From the NCBI RefSeq assembly GCF_014385195.1, contig NZ_JACRTG010000027.1, positions 1 through 47,720 of the forward strand: a stretch of DNA of 47,720 nucleotides, given 5' to 3'. Origin of the DNA: Paratissierella segnis. GTDB lineage: Bacteria; Bacillota; Clostridia; Tissierellales; Tissierellaceae. Under the pieces are notes generated by a model that saw only the letters and a list, made by a program, of their open reading frames with translations, was not told the DNA's origin and did not search any database. The position numbers were made by a program, and so were the translations under genes. The stretch's first letter is position 1. Each line of letters begins with the position of its first letter. This document shows, piece by piece, positions 1 to 8,601 of the stretch.

Positions 1-1011
1 GCTACGTCCAGAGGAAATTAAAGTCAAGACTTCATATTCACGTCGCGATAATGACTTTATTTTTTCTAATTCAATATTGCTTTTTTGTATCTTATTATTT
101 ACTAGATTTATAGATTGTAAGCTTTTTATAATATAATCATTTTCATCAATTCTACCTTTTATATTTATCAAATTATTGTTGTAATTATTTAATGATCTGT
201 ATCTGAAAATTTTATTTTCGGTAGAATTAATAACATCAGAAAGATTATCTATTGTACTTAATTTGATTAATATTAACGATTGATTTTCTTTTTCGGTTTG
301 AATCTCATATAAATTATCTCGCAATTTGTTCAATATTTCAACTTTATTTTCTAAGAAGGATAATTTAGACTTTATATTTTCAAGATTTTTTAATTTCAAT
401 TTTAATTCTTCTAAAAAGGCAAATTTTTTTATCTCCAATTCCAAGCTTTGAACGCTGTCTTCTATGTTTTTTTTATTTATATTTAAATTTCTAGTATCTT
501 TTAGTGTATCTCTCAGTGCATCGTCAATAATATTTACTCCTACTAATCTACCAATAGCACTTGCCCTCACAGAAGTTTTTTCTGAAAGCAGGAATGCACC
601 TTCTAATTGTTCCCCCAAATTGATTGCATTTGAAGAATCACTATCCAAATTTATCTTTTTTATTCCAACTGTTTCAATTATTTCTTGAGGAACGTTAGAT
701 CCAAATCCTTCGAATTTTATTTCATTTCCATCTCTATCCGTTAAAATATAAATATTTTTATATTTACTCCTATATCTTTTTAATATTACATTATCATTAA
801 ATTCAATGGTTACACTACATTCTCCTGCTCCTTCACGTATGAAATAATCACCAGATGGTTCATTGTATAAGGCCCACTTTATGCCTCTTATGATTGCTGA
901 TTTTCCTGAATCAGACGGACCAACAATGACATTTAGGTCTTCATTGAAATCTATTACTGAGTACTTATGGGACTGAAAGTTTTCCAAAATAACTTTTTTT
1001 ATATATTTCAT
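1..1011 (-). CDS. SbcC/Rad50-like SMC-family ATPase (partial, runs off left edge)
   Basis: An open frame of 337 codons starts with ATG at 1011 and is still open at base 1, so the C-terminal half is missing. The N-terminus reads MKYIKKVILENFQSHKYSV, typical of Rad50/SbcC-type DNA-repair ATPases. A Walker A motif GPSDSGKS lies at about residues 31-38 and a Q-loop-like NLGEQLEGAFLLSE at about 128-141. From about residue 170 onward the sequence is charged and Leu/Glu/Lys/Asn-rich, as expected for the first arm of a coiled coil. The ribosome-binding site GGTGAG overlaps the stop of the metallophosphoesterase gene, leaving only 8 bases between them, so the two are translationally coupled. Family knowledge: such an ATPase pairs with an Mre11/SbcD nuclease to process DNA ends. 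The partner assignment is inferred from adjacency. Confidence 0.85.
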   Translation of the reverse strand, partial: MKYIKKVILENFQSHKYSVIDFNEDLNVIVGPSDSGKSAIIRGIKWALYNEPSGDYFIREGAGECSVTIEFNDNVILKRYRSKYKNIYILTDRDGNEIKFEGFGSNVPQEIIETVGIKKINLDSDSSNAINLGEQLEGAFLLSEKTSVRASAIGRLVGVNIIDDALRDTLKDTRNLNINKKNIEDSVQSLELEIKKFAFLEELKLKLKNLENIKSKLSFLENKVEILNKLRDNLYEIQTEKENQSLILIKLSTIDNLSDVINSTENKIFRYRSLNNYNNNLINIKGRIDENDYIIKSLQSINLVNNKIQKSNIELEKIKSLSRREYEVLTLISSGRS

Positions 1012-1019
1012 ATTCTCAC

Positions 1020-1994
1020 CTACAAGTTTTTCATTTGGATAAGTGCTATTCTTTTAAGAGCTTCAAGTTTTACTTCTTCCGAAACTCCTTCTGAAGAAGA
1101 AACTTCTAATAATACATCATTTATATCCATTTTTTCAAAATTCAAGGCTGAATCGATAGTCTGCTTAAATTCCAAAATTCTCTCGCCTTTAAATATATGT
1201 TTTTCAATTTCACTTCTATCTAGTACCAATTCACCTTCTTCGGCACATTTTAAAGGTACATATTCAATATTTATTTTATCATTTAAATCTAGCATAACAA
1301 CTTGAGGTATTCTATTTATTTCTCTTAAGCTATTTGTAATTCTTACAATACTTCCTGGATTAATAAAGTATTTATTATCTATGATAGTTGTTTTGAAGCC
1401 ATTATGATAGTGCCCTGACAAGGTTATATCCGCTTTAGTACCTTTTATATCTTCAAGAAGCGTATAAGGTATGCCTTTTATAAAAGGTTTATCCAACAGC
1501 ATTCCATGTACTACATGTATTGAATAATTTACATTATCTTTAATTTCTTTAACAATATATTTATCTTTATTGAGCGGATTATCAATATCATAGGTATAAG
1601 GTTGTCCAGTTAATTGTAATTTTATATTATTTTTCTCCAATATAATCACTTCTTTATCATCTATGATATGAATAAAGTCTAAATCATTTAATAGCCCCAA
1701 CATTGTTCTACCGACGGTTAAGGGATTATGCCCAAAGATATCGTGATTTCCACTTACTATATAAAGTGGAATTTTTATTTCTTTTAAAATTTTAGCAAAT
1801 CGACTGACAATAGACACGGAAATATCTGGACGATCAAATAAATCTCCTCCATGGATCACATAATCGATATTGTTATCGTTTATTATTTTAACTATTTCCA
1901 ATAACTTATTTTCAAGTGTTTTAACAAAATCATCTTTTCTATTTTTTGGATTATTTCCCCGTATATGAGTATCAGTAAAAAATAATATTCTCAA
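1020..1994 (-). CDS. Mre11/SbcD-like metallophosphoesterase (DNA repair exonuclease family)
   Basis: 324 residues counted from a TTG start at 1994, which sits 8 bases after an AGGAG site. A GTG at 2003 is in frame but abuts that site and is less likely. All calcineurin-like metal motifs are visible: DTH at residues 8-10, GGDLFD at 49-54, GNHD at 82-85, a histidine in VVHGML near 160 and GHYH near 190. The fold starts directly with the MRILFFTDTH strand. It lies between recA and a Rad50/SbcC-like ATPase, so it is probably the nuclease subunit of a two-protein DNA-end-processing complex in the cytoplasm. It is shorter than classical SbcD (about 390 residues). A generic phosphodiesterase cannot be excluded from sequence alone, but the coupling with the ATPase argues for the repair role. 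Confidence 0.88.
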   Translation of the reverse strand: MRILFFTDTHIRGNNPKNRKDDFVKTLENKLLEIVKIINDNNIDYVIHGGDLFDRPDISVSIVSRFAKILKEIKIPLYIVSGNHDIFGHNPLTVGRTMLGLLNDLDFIHIIDDKEVIILEKNNIKLQLTGQPYTYDIDNPLNKDKYIVKEIKDNVNYSIHVVHGMLLDKPFIKGIPYTLLEDIKGTKADITLSGHYHNGFKTTIIDNKYFINPGSIVRITNSLREINRIPQVVMLDLNDKINIEYVPLKCAEEGELVLDRSEIEKHIFKGERILEFKQTIDSALNFEKMDINDVLLEVSSSEGVSEEVKLEALKRIALIQMKNL

Positions 1995-2014
1995 TCTATA
2001 CACTCCTAATGGAA

Positions 2015-2034
2015 AACCTCCTATATAGGAGGTT
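2015..2034. repeat. Perfect 20-base palindrome between recA and the phosphoesterase gene
   Basis: AACCTCCTATATAGGAGGTT is its own reverse complement. On the transcribed strand it begins within the recA stop codon and is followed by TTTTCC. It could fold into an 8-bp stem with a four-base loop, acting as a weak terminator or RNA-processing hairpin. Its right arm contains a consensus Shine-Dalgarno sequence held in the stem. Confidence 0.7.
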
Positions 2035-3103
2035 AATTGCTTTTTAATTTGCTACCGGTATTATTGTCAGCTTCTTTTTCAATAATTTCATTAGTGGCTT
2101 CTTCTTTATTTAAACCAAATTTTACTCTAACCTTCTTTTCTATTTCATTACAAACATCTTTATTTTCTTTTAGAAAATCCTTAGAATTTTCTCTTCCTTG
2201 ACCTAATTTATAATCGCCATAACTATACCATGAACCGGACTTATTGATTATGTCCGCATTTACTCCACAATCAAGAATATTACCTTCTTTAGATATTCCA
2301 AGCCCATACATTATATCAAATTCAGCTTGTTTAAAAGGCGGCGCAACTTTGTTTTTTACCACTTTAATTCGCGTCCTGTTCCCAATTATTTCTTCACCTT
2401 GCTTAATAGCTTCAGATCTTCTAACATCCATTCTTATTGTAGCGTAGAATTTTAATGCTCTGCCACCAGTAGTAGTCTCTGGATTCCCAAACATAACTCC
2501 TACCTTTTCTCTTAATTGATTAATAAAAATACATGTAGTATTTGATTTATTTACTGCACCTGCAAGCTTTCTAAGTGCTTGTGACATAAGTCTCGCTTGT
2601 AAACCAATATGGCTGTCTCCCATTTCCCCTTCTATTTCGGCTTTCGGCACCAGTGCAGCTACAGAGTCTATAACTACAACATCAATAGCACCACTACGAA
2701 CTAATGCTTCGGTTATTTCAAGTGCCTGTTCACCGGTGTCAGGTTGAGAGATAATTAAATTATCAATATCTACACCTAATTTTTTTGCATATCCGGGATC
2801 AAGAGCATGTTCAGCATCAATAAAGGCAGCAATTCCACCTGTTTTCTGTGCTTCTGCTATGATATGTAATGCAACAGTCGTCTTTCCGGATGATTCCGGA
2901 CCAAAGATTTCAACTATCCTACCTCTAGGTACTCCGCCAATGCCCAAAGCAATGTCCAAGTCCAATGAACCTGTAGGTATAATATCTAAACTCATCTTAG
3001 CCCCTTCTCCTAATCTCATAACAGATCCTTTACCAAACTGTTTTTCAATTTGGCTAAATGCCAAATCAAGAGCTTTCTTTTTATCAGTATTAATAGTTGC
3101 CAT
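2033..3103 (-). CDS. recA: Recombinase RecA
   Basis: 356 residues, normal length. RecA forms ATP-dependent filaments on single-stranded DNA, drives strand exchange and triggers LexA self-cleavage. The Walker A motif GPESSGKT is at residues 68-75, and the Walker B strand is in VVVIDSVAALVPKAEIEGEMGD. Loop L2 is recognisable around FINQLREKVGVMFGNPETT, followed by TTGGRALKFYA. The tail is charged and variable, as usual. The ATG follows GGAG at 7-bp spacing. The gene has its own promoter with a LexA-type operator and is separated from cinA by 172 bases. The downstream phosphoesterase and ATPase genes are probably read from the same promoter. Confidence 0.99.
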   Translation of the reverse strand: MATINTDKKKALDLAFSQIEKQFGKGSVMRLGEGAKMSLDIIPTGSLDLDIALGIGGVPRGRIVEIFGPESSGKTTVALHIIAEAQKTGGIAAFIDAEHALDPGYAKKLGVDIDNLIISQPDTGEQALEITEALVRSGAIDVVVIDSVAALVPKAEIEGEMGDSHIGLQARLMSQALRKLAGAVNKSNTTCIFINQLREKVGVMFGNPETTTGGRALKFYATIRMDVRRSEAIKQGEEIIGNRTRIKVVKNKVAPPFKQAEFDIMYGLGISKEGNILDCGVNADIINKSGSWYSYGDYKLGQGRENSKDFLKENKDVCNEIEKKVRVKFGLNKEEATNEIIEKEADNNTGSKLKSN

Positions 3104-3109
3104 AGTTCT

Positions 3110-3122
3110 CCAGTAAAACTGG
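3110..3122 (-). promoter_or_regulatory. Small hairpin overlapping the recA ribosome-binding site
   Basis: On the transcribed strand CCAGT-TTT-ACTGG forms a 5-bp stem whose right arm contributes the GG of the GGAG Shine-Dalgarno element, just upstream of the recA ATG. It could damp translation. The stem is short, so the effect may be small. Confidence 0.4.
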
Positions 3123-3141
3123 ATTCACCCCTTTCTGTTTT

Positions 3142-3155
3142 CGAACGTTAGTTCT
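3142..3155 (-). promoter_or_regulatory. LexA (SOS) box of recA
   Basis: The core GAAC-N4-GTTC is perfect (CGAACGTTAGTTCT on the plus strand) and lies just downstream of the predicted transcription start of recA. This is the expected arrangement for a Firmicutes LexA/DinR operator, although the four central bases and one flank depart from the Bacillus consensus. Confidence 0.8.
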
Positions 3156-3163
3156 GTATCTTT

Positions 3164-3192
3164 ATATTACAATAAATATGAACATTAGTCAA
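3164..3192 (-). promoter_or_regulatory. recA promoter (sigma-A type)
   Basis: TTGACT at 3187-3192 (minus strand) and TAATAT at 3164-3169 are separated by 17 bases. Transcription would start near 3157, directly before the LexA box, about 54 bases ahead of the recA ATG. Confidence 0.8.
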
Positions 3193-3275
3193 TTATAATT
3201 ATTTTAAATTCACATTACCTTTGTATTTATTTTTTCATCCTGAGATTTGAAAAACCTCAGTTGTTATTATTTTTA

Positions 3276-4499
3276 TTACCTTAAAAAGTTAAATATTTCA
3301 TAGAAAGCTTTAATCGTTGCTCTATTTTGAATTGATGTTCTATTACCGGTAAAATGATTTTCGTATATCTTATAATTATCCCTTGTCATAACACACATAT
3401 ATACAAGTCCAACAGGTTTTTCGATACTTCCGCCTAAAGGGCCTGCTATTCCTGTAATAGAAAGCACAATATCGGAATTCGTCTTTTCTATTAAGCCTTT
3501 TGCCATTTCATATGCAGTTTCTCGGCTCACTGCTCCATGATTTTCTAAGGTCAACGGTTTTACATTTAGTTCATCGATTTTGGCCTGATTGCTGTAAGTT
3601 ACCAATCCTCTATCCAAGACTTCAGAAGCACCGGAAATACCGGTTAATCTGCTAGTTATAAGTCCGCCTGTACAAGATTCACATAACGACATCTTAAATC
3701 TCTTTTCTTTTAATCTGTTAAGTACCAATTCCTCTATCGGAATGTTATCATATCCATATATAAATTCGCTAAATTTTTTATTGATTATATCAAGAATTTC
3801 ATTTACTTTTTCTTCTACTTCTAATCTCACTTTTCCTTTGCCAATGATTTTTATTTCTACTTCTCCGTCTTTAGCAAACGTAGCTATTTCAAACCCATTA
3901 GTATAAACATCCAATTTTTTAAGTTCTGTTTCAAGTGCCGACTCCCCAATACCTATCAAATTTGCGGATTTTTGAATAATTGTATAATCTTCTTTGATAA
4001 GTCCGGCTACATAATTTTCAAACATGGGGATCATTTCTTTTGGAGGTCCGGGTAACAATATGATTTTCTTTCCATTTTTATTAATGAAAATACCTGGTGC
4101 GGTGCCATTGCTATTTTCAATAAACTGTGATCCTAAAGGTCTTTCCGCTTGTTTCAAGTTATTTTCAGTCATATCCCTATGCATGTTTTGAAACATCATT
4201 CTAATATTTTCTTCCATACTAGAATCTCTTTCCAAAGGAAGTTCTAATGTACTGGAAATAACTTCTTTAGTTAAATCATCTTGAGTAGGTCCTAATCCAC
4301 CGGTAGTTATAATTATATCCGCTCTATCAAGTGACGTTTTAAAAACATTTCTTAATCTCTCTTTATTATCATCAACAGACGTATGGTAAATAGGCTCTAT
4401 ACCTAAATCCATTAATTTACCAGCTAGATATTGAGCATTAGTATTTAATATGCTACCTGTTATAACCTCTGTTCCTATAGTGAGTATTTCTGCGATCAA
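3276..4499 (-). CDS. cinA: CinA-like protein (competence/damage-inducible; nicotinamide-nucleotide amidase domain)
   Basis: About 407 residues from a TTG at 4499, which stands 9 bases after AGGAG. An ATG at 4508 is in frame but directly abuts that site. The N-terminal MoeA/MoaB-like domain shows IAEILTIGTEVITGSILNTN and TTGGLGPTQDDLTKE; the central part holds the LLPGPPKEM motif. The C-terminal domain (from about residue 250) carries SLCESCTGGLITSRLT and SITGIAGPLGG, the signature of the PncC-type amidase that deamidates nicotinamide mononucleotide. CinA lies upstream of recA in many Firmicutes, as here. It follows pgsA with only 12 bases between, so it belongs to the rimO-pgsA unit. Confidence 0.95.
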   Translation of the reverse strand: MIAEILTIGTEVITGSILNTNAQYLAGKLMDLGIEPIYHTSVDDNKERLRNVFKTSLDRADIIITTGGLGPTQDDLTKEVISSTLELPLERDSSMEENIRMMFQNMHRDMTENNLKQAERPLGSQFIENSNGTAPGIFINKNGKKIILLPGPPKEMIPMFENYVAGLIKEDYTIIQKSANLIGIGESALETELKKLDVYTNGFEIATFAKDGEVEIKIIGKGKVRLEVEEKVNEILDIINKKFSEFIYGYDNIPIEELVLNRLKEKRFKMSLCESCTGGLITSRLTGISGASEVLDRGLVTYSNQAKIDELNVKPLTLENHGAVSRETAYEMAKGLIEKTNSDIVLSITGIAGPLGGSIEKPVGLVYMCVMTRDNYKIYENHFTGNRTSIQNRATIKAFYEIFNFLR

Positions 4500-4511
4500 T
4501 ATTGCCATCTC

Positions 4512-5057
4512 CTATATTTCATCTAATTTTAACAAATCTTTATTTTTATAAATATAATCAATACCAGATAATATAGTAAATAATAAAGAAATATATAACA
4601 TTATAATATCAAATGGTATGTTAATAATTCTAAAGGGAAAGTTATTCAATAACAATGCAATTATTGCAATCAATTGTGTTACTGTCTTTAATTTTCCTAA
4701 TGGACTTGCCGCTATAGTTATACCTTCTGATGCAGCAATAACCCTAAATCCTGTTATTGTAAACTCTCTTGCTATTATGACAATTACAATCCATGCCGGT
4801 GCCTTACCAACTTCAACTAAAGAAATTAACGCTGCAGATACCAATACCTTATCTGCTAACGGGTCAACAAACTTTCCAAAATTGGTTACTAGATTTCTGC
4901 TTCTTGCAATATATCCATCCAAAGTATCGGTTAATGATGCAAGAATAAATATAATAGCCGCTATATATGTACTATATTGGAAATCTAAATTAAAAATAAT
5001 AAGAAATATGGGAACCATTAAAACTCTTATTAAAGTTATTTTATTTGGTAAATTCAT
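4512..5057 (-). CDS. pgsA: CDP-diacylglycerol--glycerol-3-phosphate 3-phosphatidyltransferase
   Basis: 181 residues, normal for PgsA, with several membrane segments. It makes phosphatidylglycerol phosphate from CDP-diacylglycerol and glycerol-3-phosphate, the committed step to phosphatidylglycerol and cardiolipin. The CDP-alcohol phosphotransferase signature D-x2-DG-x2-AR-x8-G-x3-D-x3-D is complete (TDTLDGYIARSRN, then FGKFVDPLADK) at about residues 43-71. It starts inside the 3' end of rimO (17-base overlap), with its GGAG site in the rimO coding sequence. Its substrate comes from CdsA, encoded at 29.7-30.5 kb of this window. Confidence 0.96.
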   Translation of the reverse strand: MNLPNKITLIRVLMVPIFLIIFNLDFQYSTYIAAIIFILASLTDTLDGYIARSRNLVTNFGKFVDPLADKVLVSAALISLVEVGKAPAWIVIVIIAREFTITGFRVIAASEGITIAASPLGKLKTVTQLIAIIALLLNNFPFRIINIPFDIIMLYISLLFTILSGIDYIYKNKDLLKLDEI

Positions 5058-6381
5058 GAACCAACTCTCCTATCAAATCATATTCTAGAAAATCGCTAAT
5101 TTTAACATTAACAAAATCACCTGTATTTAACTTGGTTTTACTATTTACATATACAACTCCATCAATTTCGGGACTATCCATATATGTTCTACCCACATAT
5201 GTATTTTCGTCGATACATTCCTCAATAAGAACTTCATATGTATTGCCAATCTTTGAAGCCATAATATTTTCTGATATTTTCTTCTGCAATTCCATTATCA
5301 TATTTCTTCTTTTTTCTTTTGTTCCTTCATACAGCTGGTTTGGCATATTATAAGCAATAGTATCTTCTTCTTTAGAATAAGTAAATACTCCGAGCCTGTC
5401 AAATTTTACATTGTTTATAAAATCATAAAGTTCTTTGAATTGCGCATCACCTTCTCCGGGAAAGCCCACTATAAAAGTGGTCCTTATTACTATATTAGAT
5501 ATCTCTTTTCTGAGTTTTTTAATTAATAATATAATATCATCTTTATTAGTTCTTCTATTCATTTTCTTTAAAATACTGTTATTAATATGCTGAAGAGGTA
5601 TATCGACATACTTTAACACCTTGGCATTATTTTTTATTGAGTTTATTAATTCATCCGAAAAATGATCGGGATATAGATAATGAATTCTTATCCATTTAAT
5701 ATCTTTAATTTCGTTTAATTTATCCAATAATTTGTATAGAGAATATTCCCCATACAAATCAATTCCATAATCGGATGTATTTTGAGCTATCAAAATTATT
5801 TCCTTTACACCGTTGGAGGCTAAATATTCAACTTCGTTTATTATGTCCTCCATTTTTCTACTTCTATGCTTTCCCCTAATCTTGGGTATTATACAATAAG
5901 TACAATGGTTGTCACAACCTTCTGATATTCTGACATATGCTGACGATGAGAAATTTATTCTATTTACATTTTCCAAATATGCATTATTGATATCTTCAAT
6001 TTTAACCTGTTTCTTCTGATTATTTAGATTTTCTAATATATTGTTTAAATTCCGAATATTTCCCGTACCGATAATTCCGTCAATATCTTCTATTTCTTCC
6101 ATTAATTCTTTCGAATATCTTTGTGCCAAACATCCAGCTAACAATATATACCTGCAATTACCGTATTTTTTATATTTTGTCATTTCCCATATGGTTTCAA
6201 TAGATTCTTCTTTAGCAGATTCAATAAATCCACAGGTATTTACTATAATTATGCTTGCATTTGAAATATCTACAGCAACTTCGAAATTTTCTTTATCCAG
6301 TATACTCAACATTAGTTCTGAATCCACTTCATTTTTGGAACAGCCTAGTGTAACTACATACACACTCATTTTTGCCATCAT
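5041..6381 (-). CDS. rimO: Ribosomal protein uS12 (S12) aspartate methylthiotransferase
   Basis: 446 residues, full length. RimO is a radical-SAM enzyme that adds a methylthio group to the conserved aspartate of ribosomal protein S12. The UPF0004 domain at the N-terminus has the cluster cysteines in VTLGCSKNEVDSE, VNTCGFIESAKEES and LAGCLAQRYSKEL. The radical-SAM motif CDNHCTYC is near residue 153 within SEGCDNHCTYCIIPKIRG, and a TRAM domain closes the protein. It could be confused with MiaB or MtaB, but the IRGKHRSR context and the pgsA neighbour favour RimO. It follows ftsK by 8 bases with an AGGAG site. Confidence 0.95.
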   Translation of the reverse strand: MMAKMSVYVVTLGCSKNEVDSELMLSILDKENFEVAVDISNASIIIVNTCGFIESAKEESIETIWEMTKYKKYGNCRYILLAGCLAQRYSKELMEEIEDIDGIIGTGNIRNLNNILENLNNQKKQVKIEDINNAYLENVNRINFSSSAYVRISEGCDNHCTYCIIPKIRGKHRSRKMEDIINEVEYLASNGVKEIILIAQNTSDYGIDLYGEYSLYKLLDKLNEIKDIKWIRIHYLYPDHFSDELINSIKNNAKVLKYVDIPLQHINNSILKKMNRRTNKDDIILLIKKLRKEISNIVIRTTFIVGFPGEGDAQFKELYDFINNVKFDRLGVFTYSKEEDTIAYNMPNQLYEGTKEKRRNMIMELQKKISENIMASKIGNTYEVLIEECIDENTYVGRTYMDSPEIDGVVYVNSKTKLNTGDFVNVKISDFLEYDLIGELVHEFTK

Positions 6382-6389
6382 ATCGCTCC

Positions 6390-8573
6390 TTAAAAATCTT
6401 CTTCCAATTCACTTAATTCTTCTTTGCTCATTAAAACTTTTCGTGGTTTACTACCCTCATAGCTACCAATAACACCGCGTTCTTCCATTTCATCTACAAT
6501 TCGTGCCGCCCTAGCATACCCAATTTTTAATTTTCTTTGCAGAAGCGAAATTGATGCCTGTCCTTCTTCAACTACAAGTTTAATTGCATTAGGTAGCAAT
6601 TCATCACTGTCTAAATTGTTAATATTTTTGGGGTTTTGTATTATATCTATAATCTCCTCATCATACTGTGAGATGTTTTCATCTTTCAAGAAATTTACTA
6701 CTTTTTCAACTTCATCATCTCTAATAAAAGCACCTTGAATACGAGTCGGTTTAGAATAAAATGAAGGATAAAACAGCATATCACCTTTACCCAACAATTT
6801 TTCAGCACCCGACATATCCAATATAGTTCTGGAATCTACTTGAGATGATACTGCAAATGATATTCTGGAAGGTATATTTGCTTTTATAGTACCGGTAATT
6901 ACATCCACCGACGGTCTTTGAGTTGCTACTATTAAATACATGCCTGCAGCTCTTGCCATTTGAGCTAATCTGCAAATATAATCCTCAATTTCCTGAGCTG
7001 CGACCATCATCAAATCTGCCAATTCATCGATTATTATAACTATAGTGGGAAGTTTTTCTTCACCGCTTTTTTCTTTGATTTTGCTATTATAAGCCGTAAT
7101 GTCCCTTACACTGTTTTTTGCAAATATTTTATATCTTCTTTCCATTTCGGTAACAGCCCAACTTAATGCAAAAGCCGCTTTTTTAGCATCAGTTACAACG
7201 GGAATTAACAGATGTGGAATTCCATTATAAACGTTCAATTCAACTACCTTAGGATCTATTAACATCAATTTTACATCGTCAGGTGATGATTTATATAAAA
7301 TGCTCATTATTATTGTATTTATACATACACTTTTTCCAGATCCTGTTGCACCGGCTATTAATAGATGAGGCATCTTATCTATTGAAGAAACTATGGGCTT
7401 TCCGGAGACATCTTTTCCAAGAGCTAACGGTATAGGAGAATCCATGTCTTTGTATTCATGCGATTGAATGATTTCTTTCAGATATACATTAGATTTCACT
7501 CTATTAGGGACCTCTATACCAACGGCAGCCTTTCCCGGAATTGGAGCTTCAATCCTAATATCTGATGAAGCTAAACTTAATGCTATATTATCGGATAGAG
7601 ATACTATTCTACTCAGTTTGATACCCGGTGAGGGGGATAGCTCATAACAAGTAATAGTAGGACCTACGTTTATTTTTGATATAGTTGCATCAATTCCAAA
7701 ATTTTTCATAGTATCTTCAATGATCTTAGCATTATTTAGAACTTCTTTTTTATTATTGGTATCATATTGATTTATTGGTGAATTCAATAGGTTTAAAGGA
7801 GGTATTTTATAAGCGATATTATGAAACTTAACTTGTTTTTCCTTTATTTCCGTATCTATATTTTGAGTTTCCTTTTTTACACTTGATGAATTTACATTTT
7901 CTTTTGTTGCATCATTTTGTGCATTTTTGGAATAATCATGTATTTTTATTTCTCCATGAGGTATTTCTAATAAATCTTCCGGAGACAATTGTGCTTTATA
8001 TTTTTTGATATTATCCTTTTTTTCATGTTTGATACTATTAGTTTTTGTTATTATATCTTTAATCTTCGTGTTTGTTAAAATCAATAAACAAACTGTAATT
8101 AATAAAGATAATACTAAATAAGTACCAACGGATCCAAATAGCTTATAAAAGAAAAATCCAAAAAAGCTTCCGATAATTCCTCCACCTTTATTTGCTTTGG
8201 AAAGTATGATACTGTTTTTTATTCTATCAATAAATCCTAAATCCACTTTATTTATTCCATCTAATACAACTAATAAACTAATAAATATAGCTATTATAGC
8301 TACGGTATTCCTAAATTCCAGCTTATCAAATCTATCCAAAAGATACATGACTCCAATTGATATTACAGCTAATGGGAAAAAGTAACCTCCGAACCCCATA
8401 AGATAAAAGCAAGCATCGTTTATAGCTTGTCCAACAATTCCCATCTTTGTGTTAAAGAGACTTATCATTATAATTATGCCGATGGATATTACAACAATTC
8501 CTAATAAGTCTTTATTAAAAATAATATTATCTTTATTTGTTTTTTTCTTAGATGTTTTTTTTCGAGTTGCCAA
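6390..8573 (-). CDS. ftsK: FtsK/SpoIIIE family DNA translocase
   Basis: 727 residues. Four hydrophobic segments anchor the N-terminus in the membrane (about residues 24-42, 58-78, 90-106, 132-168), followed by a charged linker to about 245. The motor domain carries Walker A GATGSGKS at 408-415, Walker B VIIIDELADLMM and the ATQRPSVDVITG motif. The C-terminal gamma winged-helix domain (about 665-727: GQASISLLQRKLKIGYARAARI, written here as a 22-residue region beginning GQASISLLQRK) would read chromosome-orienting sequences. It pumps DNA through the division or sporulation septum. Position beside tepA matches spoIIIE of Bacillus subtilis; sequence alone does not settle SpoIIIE versus a vegetative FtsK. 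Confidence 0.96.
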   Translation of the reverse strand: MATRKKTSKKKTNKDNIIFNKDLLGIVVISIGIIIMISLFNTKMGIVGQAINDACFYLMGFGGYFFPLAVISIGVMYLLDRFDKLEFRNTVAIIAIFISLLVVLDGINKVDLGFIDRIKNSIILSKANKGGGIIGSFFGFFFYKLFGSVGTYLVLSLLITVCLLILTNTKIKDIITKTNSIKHEKKDNIKKYKAQLSPEDLLEIPHGEIKIHDYSKNAQNDATKENVNSSSVKKETQNIDTEIKEKQVKFHNIAYKIPPLNLLNSPINQYDTNNKKEVLNNAKIIEDTMKNFGIDATISKINVGPTITCYELSPSPGIKLSRIVSLSDNIALSLASSDIRIEAPIPGKAAVGIEVPNRVKSNVYLKEIIQSHEYKDMDSPIPLALGKDVSGKPIVSSIDKMPHLLIAGATGSGKSVCINTIIMSILYKSSPDDVKLMLIDPKVVELNVYNGIPHLLIPVVTDAKKAAFALSWAVTEMERRYKIFAKNSVRDITAYNSKIKEKSGEEKLPTIVIIIDELADLMMVAAQEIEDYICRLAQMARAAGMYLIVATQRPSVDVITGTIKANIPSRISFAVSSQVDSRTILDMSGAEKLLGKGDMLFYPSFYSKPTRIQGAFIRDDEVEKVVNFLKDENISQYDEEIIDIIQNPKNINNLDSDELLPNAIKLVVEEGQASISLLQRKLKIGYARAARIVDEMEERGVIGSYEGSKPRKVLMSKEELSELEEDF

Positions 8574-8601
8574 AGAAATATCACCTCATACTCCCTGCGA
8601 A

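Noticed and set aside
464..1305. Plus-strand open frames over the ATPase and phosphoesterase genes
   Set aside because: They are hydrophobic Ser/Phe/Ile-rich antisense shadows of well-supported minus-strand genes. The same holds for all other plus-strand frames in the window.
3240..3275. CTGAG/CTCAG hairpin after cinA considered as the cinA terminator
   Set aside because: The T-rich tail lies on the plus-strand side and the minus-strand side is A-rich, so it does not have the shape of a terminator for the minus-strand gene; the stem is also only about 5 bp.
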